Source of the DNA: Prorocentrum cordatum
Taxonomy: Eukaryota; Sar; Dinophyceae; Prorocentrales; Prorocentraceae
DNA length: 64,000 bases
Reading direction: 5' to 3'
Assembly (NCBI GenBank): GCA_963575745.1
Contig: CAUYUJ010011503.1
Coordinates: forward strand, 318,001-382,000
Shown: piece after piece, positions 41,221 to 51,776 of the stretch
Numbering within the stretch: the first letter of the stretch is position 1
Layout of the letters: every line of letters starts with the position of its first letter
The notes under the pieces: generated by a model
What the model saw: only the letters and a program-made list of their open reading frames with translations
Database searches by the model: none
What the model was told of the DNA's origin: nothing
Translations under genes and position numbers: made by a program

Positions 41221-42073
41221 CTTGCGTGGCCTTGCGCCGGCGCTTCGCCGCGTTCCCCCCGCCCGTGCGCGCGCGCGACGCTCCGCGACGGATGTCAGGG
41301 CCGTGGACCTGACGACGCAGGGGGTCGCCCCGTACGCGCATTGCTTCCGGCCGACGAAACCGGGAGCGGTAGCCTTCGATTGCCGATTCTTTCACGACGA
41401 ATGCAGCGCGAAGGGGTTCCATCTCTCAGCAGGCTGCCGCGCGCGCTTCGGAGACATCGGCCCCGGCATCGGGGAGGACGCATCCCGTTGGGAGCACCTG
41501 CTTCAGGAGCCCGAGCCGCGCGCGAGCGGTCGCCCCCGCGCGAGCGTGATCCGCCGATGCGACCCGTCGCGAGCGCCCCTGTCGCGGCGGCCGCGCAGGA
41601 GGTACTGATTGATCGGTGCCCCCAGGACATGTCGGTGCACTCGGTACGCGGCCTGCCATGGCGCAGCCCCGCGGTGGCCCGCGCCTATGGGGTCCTATGG
41701 ACAGCGGCCGACGGAGAAGAGAGTCCGATCTGGGCGCAGATTACCTTCGCCATGCTGGGCCACTTCCTAGACGCAGTCGCGGCGGCCGCGCTGGCGAAGG
41801 CAGTGGTCCGAGTCGCGTAATACCTCGGACAGAATCGCGGGGCGCTCCCCTTGGGGCAGGGAAATGCCCTCCAGGGAGGGTGCGGGGCTGCCCCTTCCTG
41901 TTTAAAGACACTTGGTGCCATGGCGGTGCGCGCAACAGGCTCGCCGCGCCGGGCTTCTGGTGGCCTCCCCACCCTCGTCGCCGCGGCCGGGGTCGGCTCG
42001 CGGCGCGCGGGACCGGGCCCGAGCGGGCCCGGCCTGGGAAATCCCGGCAGCAGCGGATGACAATGGCGAGCGC

Positions 42074-42240
42074 CCCCGGCGGACGGTCCGAGCGGCACGT
42101 TCCGGCTCGGCTTCCCGACGAGGGCGGCCGGCGGCCCCGGCGGATGGCCCGGGCGGCGCAGTGCGGGTCGGCTTCTCGACGACTGCGGCCGGCGGCCCCG
42201 GCGGATGGTCCGGGCGGCGCGGTCCGGGTCGGCTCATCGG
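42074..42240 (+). repeat. 61-bp tandem repeat, ~2.7 copies
   Basis: CCCCGGCGGA/T starts units at 42074, 42135 and 42196, each followed by GG(T/C)CCG(A/G)GCGGC...GGTCGGCT. GC-rich, no clear frame. The interval 41821-42528 otherwise holds nothing I can name. Confidence 0.75.
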
Positions 42241-42528
42241 GCTCCGCCACCCCGCCGGCCCCTCCCGCGCTCCCGGGACCCGCGGATCGCTAAGCGTGGC
42301 ACCATGCGCGTGGCTCGATCGCCGTCGCTCTCGGGCCTCCACGGCTGGCCCGTTAGCTCGTCGGCGGCTCTCGCTGCCGTTCGTACTTCGGTTATTCCGA
42401 GGCTCCCGCCCAACCGTCAGACCCCCGGCTGGGTCGCCCGGGCAAGGAGACCCGAGCGGGCGCGGCGCGCCGCACTGAGCGACCGAAGCCAGGCATCGCC
42501 TCCCTTCGCTGCGCACGCGATCACCACC

Positions 42529-43031
42529 ATGTCGGCGGCCGAAGCAATGCTCTCTTTCCTTGCGAAACATGCCGTGCCCCCTGGGGCGCCCGACAAAGAC
42601 GGATGGGTCAAGGACATGGCCGTTTTGCTCAACAAGCATCAGGCGCGGGTCCGCCCGCCGGCCGACTCGCGCGCACGCGCCTCGCCCCCCCCCCTCCCTC
42701 TCCGTCCGCGCGTCAGGTGTTCACACCCCAGATCCTCTTGCATGTGGATCCGAGCACGATTGCCGACTCACCTGGCAAGGCGCACGCTCTTGACATGGCC
42801 GTCCAGGCCCGCGCGCGCCCGGCCCCGCTCCGCCGTCGCTTCGCGACGCCGTCTCGCAGGCGGCGAGGAAGGAGTTCGCCCCCGCCGGAACCGCCCGGCC
42901 GGCCGGCCCAGCGGCACCCGCAGCGGATCCGCTGACGGAGCTCACCCGCATTCTCAACAAGGACGACGCCCCCACGGTGCACGTGGACGTCCAGGCGAAG
43001 CTGGGCGCAGTCACCTTGGCCAACCTGCCCG
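42529..43031 (+). CDS. Gag-like protein, exons 1-3 of the second retroelement
   Basis: ATG 42529: MSAAEAMLSFLAKHAVPPGA ... LLNKHQ to 42642. Intron 42643-42716 (74 nt, GC-AG). Exon 42717-42806: VFTPQILLHVDPSTIADSPG. Intron 42807-42859 (53 nt, GC-AG). Exon 42860 to ~43031: AARKEFAPAGTARPAGPAAP then LTRILNKDDAPTVHVDVQAK. Both introns have CAG at the end of the preceding exon and CAG at their own end. The next intron seems to hold the 12-kb insertion. Role inferred only from its position before RT. Confidence 0.55.
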
Positions 43032-43169
43032 CCTCGGCTTGGCCAAGGCTCGCCCCCCCCTCACTGTCGGCCCGGCGCGCCGCCTTCCGCTCGCGCCCGC
43101 CTCGCCAGCTTGGGCGGTCGGCGGGCTTGCTATCTTTTGCAGCGACTTGCACCATTTGGGCTGTGATAC

Positions 43170-43370
43170 AACTCGTTACTAACATATGGCCACCTACTTA
43201 GGTAACTCGATCCATCAAGTTAGCGAAATGTATTTTTCAACGGTTGCTAACGACTTAGCTCCGCGTTGGGCTAAGTTGCTAAGTAGTGGGCCATGGGTTG
43301 GGCCAGGTTAGCTAAGTACCGCTAGCTGAGTTAGCTAACCTCGCTAACTCACTTAGCGCGGTCTCCTGAT
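43170..43370. repeat. Left TTAGCTAA-rich end
   Basis: Contains GGTTAGCTAAGTACCGCTAG and GAGTTAGCTAACCTCGCTAA. No coding sequence. Confidence 0.55.
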
Positions 43371-43689
43371 ATGGTTTTTTCGGAGCACCAGGGATGTTTT
43401 TTTGATGTCGGGCTTGCAAAAAAACATGCAGCCCCAACATGGAACCTTCGCTGCCGACCCCCGACCACGTCGCTGCTCAAGGCTGCGATATTAAAACGTT
43501 AAGCCTCCAGTGTCCAGAGTTTCTGAGCAGGCGCTGCCAGTTTCTGAGATTCCCCATTCAGAGCACCTCCGAAGTAGCAGCGTTTCGAAGACAATGGGGT
43601 CCCAGGATCAAGCCCAATCAGGCTTCAAGACGGCTCCATTCCTGCCTCGCAAGCCAGTGAGACGGCCCAAGCCAACCCGCGTTGGCCCA

Positions 43690-43975
43690 CAGGGCCCAGG
43701 AGGTCAAGGCGAAGAGGAGAGAGCGGGAAGAGGAAGAGGAAGAGGATGAGGAGGAGCAGAGGGATGATGAGGACGGAAAGAATTAGTAGGAGGGGGAGGC
43801 GAGGAAGAGGAGGAGGAGGAGGAGGTGAAGACAACAAAGTTGATGACGTTCAATGGATGGGCAGGACTGGGACAAGAGGATTGTGATGATGAGGAGGGAG
43901 AGGAGACAGGGGAGGCGGCAAGGAGGAGGAGGGAGGGAGGGGGAGGAGGAGGGAGGAGGAGGAGGAGACTTGGCT
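43690..43975. repeat. Purine tract
   Basis: (GAGGAG)n-type sequence. On the minus strand it would be a pyrimidine-rich intron or 3' region of the transposase-like gene. Confidence 0.8.
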
Positions 43976-44040
43976 TTCCTTGTGGGGTCTGGCGGAATTG
44001 GCAGCAGCCTCGCTGATTGTGCAACATAACAAATGACGTT

Positions 44041-46083
44041 TCACTGGACCAACGCAAACGGGTGAAGTACAGTGAGCGGGGCGTCGCTGCCACAAAACGT
44101 AAACACTTCAAGGAAATCATCCAAGTCAGCCAGCATTGGCTCACCAGACTTCGTCCAAGCGCTGCGCCACGCGTGCGATTCCACACGCCGAAACGGCTGG
44201 ACCGCAGGGTAACTCACATCAAACGTCGATGCGAAAAAAATCACGCGGGCCACTATCCAACCATCTGCTGACTTCAACGCGATGATGTCACGAACCCTTG
44301 CAACATCGAATTCGTTGAATCTTGCTTTGCAAGACGTCTGATGGCGTGTTGTTCCAAAAGTGGCTGTCAAAAACGATGTCATCTTGGCGGTGGCCGCAGA
44401 CGGGCCGATCATACCTACATCTAAATTCAGCCAAGGAGCGCCATGCAGGTTGTGGAAGCTTTCTGCGACAACCTCGCGGATCACAGAGTTCGTATCTTTC
44501 TGATGGTCCTCCCCAAACTTCAATATCGATTTGCGTTTGCGCTCAAGAGGGAGCGCGTGTGGAGACCACCCCCACCTGGAGACGTACTGGGCATGGTGCA
44601 GGATGGCATGGCGTTTCCATAATGACCCCTCGGTGCCAAACGCCTTCTCCTAAGCACGAAGAAAAATTTCCCGTGGCCTTATCGACAACTGCTGCTGGAA
44701 CCTTTATGTTTGCGGTGTTCCAATGTATCTGCATGAGGGTACATAATGAGATCATCGCTTCGCATGCGCCAGCATGCATACCACTCGGCATGATTCTTGT
44801 CCTAAACAAATGCACCAGGGGAAGGTGCATGCCCAGCGCCTCCGCGGCGCTGCAACTCCAATACCTTCTTTCCAGTTCGAGTCAGCCCTCTTCGTTTTCC
44901 ACATATCGATTCCAGAAACGCCTCTGCTTGAAAGACGCCTGGGCCACGAGAACGGTTCCATAAACTTCAGGATATGATGAGGCTTGAAACCAGATTGACT
45001 GATACCCCACGCACATAGGAATAACACCTGCTGAAATATACCCTGCAATAATTTGCGGGCCCAGTCGCACACGTTCTGCTTCGGTGGTTTCAAAACCTCC
45101 TTGAGTTCAGGCCAACGGAGCATGTTGAAACGAGAATCCGCCCAGCCAAGGCGCTGCTCTTTTTCTTTGAACTCGCCTTTCTTCATGGTGGGCCTGCTCC
45201 TCGCCAGGTCATCGATAATGCACTGCACACTTCCCTTCGTGTTGAACTCACATTCGCTGAGAGATGGCACTTTCAAATACTCCTTCAAGTGCACCGCTCC
45301 GTCGAGCGCGCCAGCCGCAACCCAGTATTTGCTCGCGATGTTGGCACAGCGTAGGCAACACTTGATGCCTCCGCTGCCCTTTCACAACCAGATGCTGTGC
45401 AAGGCCGCCTCGCCCCCCAAGACGATCCCCAACGTGGCGTGGATGCGGAAGCTCTGCCCGTCATCATAGTCGCAGCGGACACCAGAATATCTCGAGTCGC
45501 GGCCGTTCGGATTGAACATCCTGATCAGAATTTCACCAGCCAGCTGGGCCATCCCAGATTCGCACTCTGCTACACCCACAGATCGCACAACACCGATGCA
45601 CAGCCACGCGTCCTCCTTGCAGAGTGCTGCTGCGCCGAGCTCAAGGAATGGCATGTATATATGTTGTGTTGCCCGTTTGTTCCATTGCTTCAATTTGTTC
45701 CCAGGCCTTGCCTCGCCCCCATACAATATGATGTTCCAAGGATTGCCAATCGAGCAGGGCGCACGCTGGTTCGCCCAATCGAGGAAATATCGCCACCGAC
45801 TGCACTTGCCAAGGGCGTACAAGCACTGCACTGGATCTGCAATGTCAACAGCAATGCGTTTCCCCTTGGTGTTCTCTATGTGCACTGTGCACATCGCAGG
45901 CCCGTATGGTGTGTTCTGGAAGGCTTGCTGATCCCTGGCTGCGCCGATGTCTGCCGCAGAGCATGCATCGGGGATCTCAGACGTGTTGGCCAGCTTGATA
46001 AACGCAGCAAGGGCTACCTTACTTGCGTGGGGAAGCTGGTGTCGGATCTCGGAAATCCTGCGAAGCTTTGCAGCCCGCTCCAT
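44041..46083 (-). pseudogene. Putative transposase-like protein of the 12-kb insertion, one in-frame TGA
   Basis: Starts at ATG 46083 (MERAAKLRRISEIRHQLPHA). Motifs: IRMFNPNGRDSRYSGVRCDY and GIVLGGEAALHSIWL, then TGA at 45382-45384, then the same frame continues KGSGGIKCCLRCANIASKYW (CxxC finger) to VCDWARKLLQGIFQQVLFL (~45070; related proteins as I recall them have DWMH here, so the His looks lost) and LKFMEPFSWPRR. The frame stays open to 44752; a separate segment 44523-44041 (WIVARVIFFASTFDVSYPAV) may be a last exon. The layout is that of a large dinoflagellate family I believe to be transposases. Spliced-leader-like sequence lies 16-36 nt upstream. Probably inactive. Confidence 0.45.
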
Positions 46084-46098
46084 CGGTCCAAAACTGGA

Positions 46099-46119
46099 CT
46101 TCTGCCAAAACGGCCGCGG
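46099..46119 (-). other. Probable spliced-leader relic
   Basis: Minus strand CGCGGCCGTTTTGGCAGAAG, followed by a second CCAGTTTTGG just before ATG 46083; partial match to the leader, possibly a tandem pair. Confidence 0.4.
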
Positions 46120-46905
46120 GAGGAGGAGGAGGACGGAGCCGCGGTGATGGAGGGGGGACGGGCGCACGGGGATGTGCGCTTTCATTGCAGAACCAGATTT
46201 GGTGGTATATGGAGTGGATATTGCAAAAGGGTGGGAGGCACTTACGCGTCTCTCTTTCCTTATGTTGCGAATGCGCTGTGCTGCTGCGTAGACAAGCTAC
46301 ATGGACCTGCGCGTCGGCCATTTGCTATGTTGAATGTATTGCTACACGCTGCGCACATGCACTACATAATGTTTTGCTTGGGAGCCTTAAGGGAACCAGT
46401 GTATCCTATTGGGCAGCATGCAGCACGTGCAACGTCATGACATCTCGCACTTTGATCCGGACTTCTGTTTGAGCCCCATGCGACCTCGTGCATACCTTCT
46501 CTGGGGTGTCCGCGTTGGGGTTTCCTGCGGGTGAGGGCGTCTTTGGGTTTTCTTTAGGGGTGGGGCGTCGTGGAGGCGTCCTTAGGGGTGGGGCGTCTGC
46601 GGGGCTCCCTCGAGCTTCAGTACTTCCATAGTATGCGTGTTGGGGGGGAGGGGGGTGAATATGACCAAGCTTGGATGGATGATGGTAAAGATGATTTGGC
46701 ATGGCAACTGATGGCTACATTCACCTCGCAAGATCGCGTGGTCTAATTCGGGATACGTATACGAAACGCAACTTGCCCAGTTCAGCTGGCTAAATGCTTC
46801 CCTGCAATAGCACCCCCACGCTATACGGGCACGAATCGCACTGATGTTCAGGACGTGCACGTCACCCACAACGCGCGGGCGATTTTTTCTTAAAAACAAA
46901 ATGCG

Positions 46906-48770
46906 CTACGCGCGCGAGCGCCAATGCGCGCTCACAATGTTGAGAGCTTCCTGGAAAGACTTGGCGGGTGCATCGCCATGCGGGACTGTCTTCTCGGCGC
47001 CCCTGTGTGCGATGTCTGGCCAGACCCCCCATCCGTTCTTAGAAGCTGAGTGAGACACCCTGCCTGAGAGGTAAGTTACAGAGCCCACAACGGGCATGGC
47101 AGGGCGCTTCGCATCGGGCAAGGCAGTGGCAGCCGCTGGCCTCTTACGAGGTGGGCCGACGCTTGCTCCGTTGGCAGGCCCGTTGAAACTCTTGGAAGTT
47201 TTAAGAAACGCCTTGGCCTTGCCCTTGGCCTTGGCCTTAGCCTTGGCCTCACCCTTCGGGGCTGGCGTGGTCGCGAGGTCCTCCTCGCCATCGAGGGCTG
47301 GACAGTCTTCGCCCAGCTCTTCGGCTCGCGCAGCCGCCGCTGAAGCAGCCGCCACGGCAGCCTTCGAGTCAGTGGCGTCCGCTGCTTTGGCCTTAGCCTG
47401 CTTGGCATTGGCCTTCGCCTTGGCGAGCATAACAGCGTACTCGTTTTCGATCTCCTCGGCCCTCTGCTCAGCTTCAGCTGTCTCGTCGGGGGCGTCCTTG
47501 CCCTTGTCGAACTCAGCGAGGGCAGCAACAAACTGTTGACCAGCTGGAGCGGCTGCTGGCTGCGGTGGCTTCACCGTGACCTCGGCAGGCGCTTCGAGAA
47601 AAGAAGACCCTTGACTTTCAAACAAGCTGGCCTGACTGTCATTGGCAGAAGTGGCTGAGATTGGCTGCGGATGCTGAAGGGCACCGACGCCATGGTGCGA
47701 TTGCTGCGCCATTGCAATCTGCTGAGGCTGCTTATGGTGCGAATGCTGCACTGGAGCAGGATGCTGCCATTGTAGAGGCAGTGGCTGCTGCATCTGCTGG
47801 TGGGCCATGCCGCCGATGTGCCAGCTTGGTTGGCGCTGCTGCGGCGGCCCTGTCATCGCCACCTGTTGCAATGCCTGCTGCGGCGTGAAACCTTGGCTCT
47901 GAGCGGACGCCAAGAACTCATCAACCGTGAGATTGCCCATCGAGGCGTCGTGCTGGACGCGCTTGGGACGTGGCGCGTGCTCCCCCACGTGCCTTCCCGA
48001 CGACCTGCGCTGGACCATGCCTCTCACGGTATAGTATGCGGGGATGTCTTGCTTGACGGGCGGGTCTTCTGAGTTCGGGTACATGGCAGTTTGGACCTCG
48101 GACGGTAATTCGCATGGGCATTCAGGGATTGCCCTCACGATGGGGAGGCCCCCCACAGCAGCATCGGCACTGACCCTCTTGGCGTTGAAGTCCTTGCCGA
48201 TCGCGAACACAGCATCATTGAGCATATTCGCAGTTATGTCGCCCGACCACGCATGAGAAGCCAGCATGCCCACCAAATCAGCGCACATCGGGGGGTCGGT
48301 TTGTGGATGCCTCCGAGCGACAGCCGATTGACTATGACGGAAATCTTGGAGGGCGAGTTGAAAGGAATTGCGGGGTCGCTGATGATGTCGTAATCGGACT
48401 GCGCGAAATAGTTCAACACGTGGTTCGATCCTTTTCGCCAAGCCTGGAATTCGTGTGGTCCGAGCCTGGATGATTTGAAGGAACCGATCAGCTTCTCCCC
48501 CACTGTTTTGGACAAGGATGTCTTCTGAGTCTCGTCGAAGGACGTAACCATTATTGCCTGGGGAATCTCTTGTGCACCAGTGCTGTCTAACGGCATCGAA
48601 ATACCCGCAATCATCTTGGACAAGGACGAGCATAATGAGGAGCGTAGCGTGGTGATCTTGTCTGGACCACCGCGCAAGTCACCCTGCGTGGCAATCAGGT
48701 TGGAGGCACCCTTGAGCTCCGCAAGCACTTTCTCAGGCGTGGACAAAGCGTGGCACTGATCACCAGACCG
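46906..48770 (-). pseudogene. Unknown Gln/His- and Ala/Lys-rich protein with one frameshift
   Basis: The first frame reads LSTPEKVLAELKGASNLIAT and RKGSNHVLNYFAQSDYDIIS, and passes at a six-C run (sense strand, ~48290) into the second frame, DPPMCADLVGMLASHAWSGD, which runs to TAG 46906. The N-terminal ~190 residues look globular. The middle is Gln/His/Pro-rich (QQMQQPLPLQWQHPAPVQHS) and the C terminus has a helical Ala/Lys region with KAKAKAKGKAKAF repeats. A spliced-leader relic at 48811-48833 marks the 5' end, but no early ATG is visible. Function unknown. The C6 site may be an assembly error. Confidence 0.5.
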
Positions 48771-48810
48771 CGTGGGCACCAAAGAAAGGATCGCTCTGCC
48801 AAAACCAAAT

Positions 48811-48833
48811 CTTGAGCCAAAAAAAGCTATACG
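48811..48833 (-). other. Spliced-leader relic
   Basis: Minus strand CGTATAGCTTTTTTTGGCTC then AAG; the 3' half TTTTGGCTCAAG is exact. Confidence 0.65.
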
Positions 48834-49104
48834 CACCAGGAGTATCCAAACATGGAGGAGGAGTTGGATAGTGACACGGAAGTGAGGGTAGATCAGTTGT
48901 ATCATGTGGGGATGTCAGAGTTATGAGTTCGAGTGTTCTTAAACCACGGGGAAACGTAAAGACGGGACCCGAGGGCATGTTCGGAATCACTTGGCGCATA
49001 TTCAATCACGATGCATTTCAACTCTACATCATCTCAAGTATTCGGTCCATTCAAGGTCTGAAGCACTGATCTCACAGTTGTTACTAAATCAGATGGAAAG
49101 TACA

Positions 49105-49325
49105 CCAATTTCTCATTTTAGAAATTGAGGTTGGCACTGAACGACCTGGATTTCTCATTTTAGAAATTGAGATTGCCATGGGACGACCTGAATTTAATCG
49201 AGGTCAGTCTGGAATAACCCCACTTTCTCATTTTAGCAGTTGTGGGCGTTCCGGACCAACCCCAATTTCTAAAATGAGAAATTGACATCAATTTCTCATT
49301 TTAGAAAGCGAGGTCGGTCCTAAGC
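49105..49325. repeat. Palindromic AATTTCTCATTTTAGAAATT repeats
   Basis: Five copies, one inverted (CAATTTCTAAAATGAGAAAT), about 50 bp apart with GACGACCTG-type spacers. AT-rich, no gene. Confidence 0.75.
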
Positions 49326-49429
49326 GAAAGTTCCTTCAGATACATGCAATCGAGACCACCAAGGCACTGGTTCCTTCGGAGATCGAGGTCTTTAGACGCC
49401 AGCAGCACGCACTCGAAACGGTACTCAGA

Positions 49430-49680
49430 CAGACTGTTGGGGGGGCCGGGGTTGCGCTGCGACCACAGCGAGGGAGAGGCAAATCCAGCCGTGACGACGC
49501 CAACCCGATTAGCCCAAGTACGGTTGGGGGGGTGGGATCGCGCTGTGACCTCAGCGAGGGAGAGGCAAATCCAGCCGAGACGACGATAGCCTGAAGAGCC
49601 AACCGACGGATGGGAAGTCAGGATCACGCTGTTATCACAGCGACGGAAAGGTCAATCCAGCCGTGGTGAAGATGATCCGA
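49430..49680. repeat. Three ~88-bp repeats (GAGGCAAATCCAGCCG)
   Basis: Units with CTGTGACCACAGCGAGGGAG-like and GGCAAATCCAGCCGTGACGA-like blocks at ~49435, 49525 and 49613. Confidence 0.7.
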
Positions 49681-49924
49681 GGCAGCGTCTCACTTAACCT
49701 TCCCATCCAAATGCGCACCCCCTGCCCCGAAGCCAGACGGGATTTTGCAGTTGTTGCGTAGGCCTCAACAAGAACGGTTACGATCATGACGACGCTGGTG
49801 ATGATGGTGTAGATGCTTATGTGGGTATCCGTCGCACGCGCGACTAGCAGCACCACGCATGCGCGATTGCAAGCGCACTGGACAGAAGTTGCCATGCCTT
49901 GTCAAGGCATGTCGTGACAGGGGC

Positions 49925-50045
49925 TGAGCAGCATTCCCTCCACCATCCTTCCCTCATTCTCTCTCCCTCCTCCCTTTTCTTCCTCATGCCTACCTCCTCC
50001 TCCTCCTCCTCCCCCTCCTCCTCCTCCCCCCCCCCCTCCCGGGAC
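49925..50045. repeat. Pyrimidine tract
   Basis: CCTCCTCCT-type sequence just 3' of the 50.1-kb minus-strand gene. Confidence 0.8.
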
Positions 50046-50093
50046 GCTGCTAAAGCAGCGAGTTCAATCCAAATCCTAGAGAAACAAGGGAAC

Positions 50094-50780
50094 TCAGGGA
50101 CCCTTGTATTCAGAGCCAGCGGCAGCGCTGTCATCTCCATCGGCAGCCGCCTCGGCGCCACTATCAGGCCCCGCGAACTGCCTGCTCGATGCCTTGAGGC
50201 GCTTGATCGCTGCAGGCTTCTCAGTCTTGTCCTGCGCCTTGACGTAGCTCCTCTTGGAAGGGCGCTCGAGCGCGCGGGCCCTCAGGAACGCCCACTGGAG
50301 CACCTTGGGGTCGAGGGGGATCATCGCCATGCTGGGCGCGATGTTAAGTGGCATCACTGTCTTGACATCGGGCACGGTCTCGTCGAGAGGGGTCATGAAG
50401 GACGGCAGCGCGACTGAGACCAACGAGCTCTCGTGGCCCTCCTGGAGCCGCTTCAGCGCCGAGACGCCAGCTTTGCGGCGGAATTGGGTGGCATCGCCCG
50501 TCTCAGCGTCACCTCCGAGTTCTCCCTTGCTGGCTGACGACTGGAGCTCGATGAGCTCGTCAATGAGTGTGGAGGCGATCGTGGAGTACACCTTGGTGCG
50601 AAGCAGCCAGTCCTGCATCTTCTTGTCGCCACGCTTGAGCTGGAACTCCTGGCGTCCGACACATTGTACTTCGACGTCCCACGATGCATAGCCAAATGGG
50701 CTGCTGATGTTCACAGTCTTGGTGAAGATGACTTCATTCAAAGAAGCGATGGGGGGGCACTCCAACGCTTTGGGAGCCAT
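50094..50780 (-). CDS. Unknown 228-aa protein
   Basis: ATG 50780 (MAPKALECPPIASLNEVIFT) to TGA 50094. It looks like a compact protein: WDVEVQCVGRQEFQLKRGDK, LLRTKVYSTIASTLIDELIE, a middle MTPLDETVPDVKTVMPLNIA and a Lys/Ala tail ending EYKGP. A spliced-leader relic lies ~60 nt upstream, supporting the start. No intron needed. No family recognised. Confidence 0.6.
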   Translation of the reverse strand: MAPKALECPPIASLNEVIFTKTVNISSPFGYASWDVEVQCVGRQEFQLKRGDKKMQDWLLRTKVYSTIASTLIDELIELQSSASKGELGGDAETGDATQFRRKAGVSALKRLQEGHESSLVSVALPSFMTPLDETVPDVKTVMPLNIAPSMAMIPLDPKVLQWAFLRARALERPSKRSYVKAQDKTEKPAAIKRLKASSRQFAGPDSGAEAAADGDDSAAAGSEYKGP

Positions 50781-50840
50781 CGCAGGAGCAAGCTTACTGT
50801 AAAGAAAGCGGAACACACAGTGTGAGCCTCGAAGTTTGGC

Positions 50841-50863
50841 TTCTTGCCGAAATGGCTGTACGT
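50841..50863 (-). other. Spliced-leader relic
   Basis: Minus strand CGTACAGCCATTTCGGCAAG, two or three changes from the leader core, 60 nt before ATG 50780. Confidence 0.55.
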
Positions 50864-51776
50864 ATGATGGTGATGTCTTGCATGATGTGGCGATGTCTCC
50901 TGCCCCCTTCCCCCCTTGGGTCGATGGCAACGTGGATGATGACATTGTTGTGGGGGGGGGCGCATGCTGCGCGATGGTGGGGATGTAGCATGGGGGATGG
51001 GGGTGGGTGGGTAAATTAAGGCCCATGTCGTGGATGCGAATCCAGGGTCTCTTATCTTAGGACATGTCTACCTTATTGCCTTACCGAGTATTGATCCACC
51101 CACCGAAGACGAATGCGCGTTGTAGCGTCTTAGGCCGTTTTGGAACCAGTTTGTTTAAGTCGTCATGGGCTTGTCTTGGTTTGATTTGGCACGTCCTTTG
51201 GCGTGTCTTGGAAACGCGTTGGGCCCTGTCGGAGCCCCTCGGGGGTTTGTCAGAGCACGGAGAATTATAAACACGAGAGGGGGGAGAACATTGGAGGAAG
51301 GGCTGTCAGTCTTTGTGATCTCTGATGTGCGCGAAGCGCTGGCGAAACTCCAGCCACCGACAGGGGCCGTTGACTCCGATGATTAGCCATCGGGTTCCAG
51401 CGCCATGGCTGGTTGATCAAATGCGTGGAGGCTGCTCGCCTCGGAAATAAATTCAAAATGAGTTCGCGTCTTCCCGAGCATTCGTACTGTCTCCTCACCG
51501 TATTTGTCATGTCATCATCCTCTCCGCCCCTCGGTTTTCACATCCTCCTCATCCTCATATCCTTAATCCTCCCTCTCCTCTATCCAAGCCTCATCTTCAG
51601 CCTGCTCGAGTTTCATCGCAGCTAGCCTGCGATGCGTGCGAACGGTAACTTGAGCGATCTACAGTTCATGCAGACAGTGTGAACGTACATATTGACGAGA
51701 AGCGAACCACAAGCTTCTGCCTGCGCACAGGAAACAGCATGTCACACAATGGTTGCGCCATCACGCGCAAAAAAGT

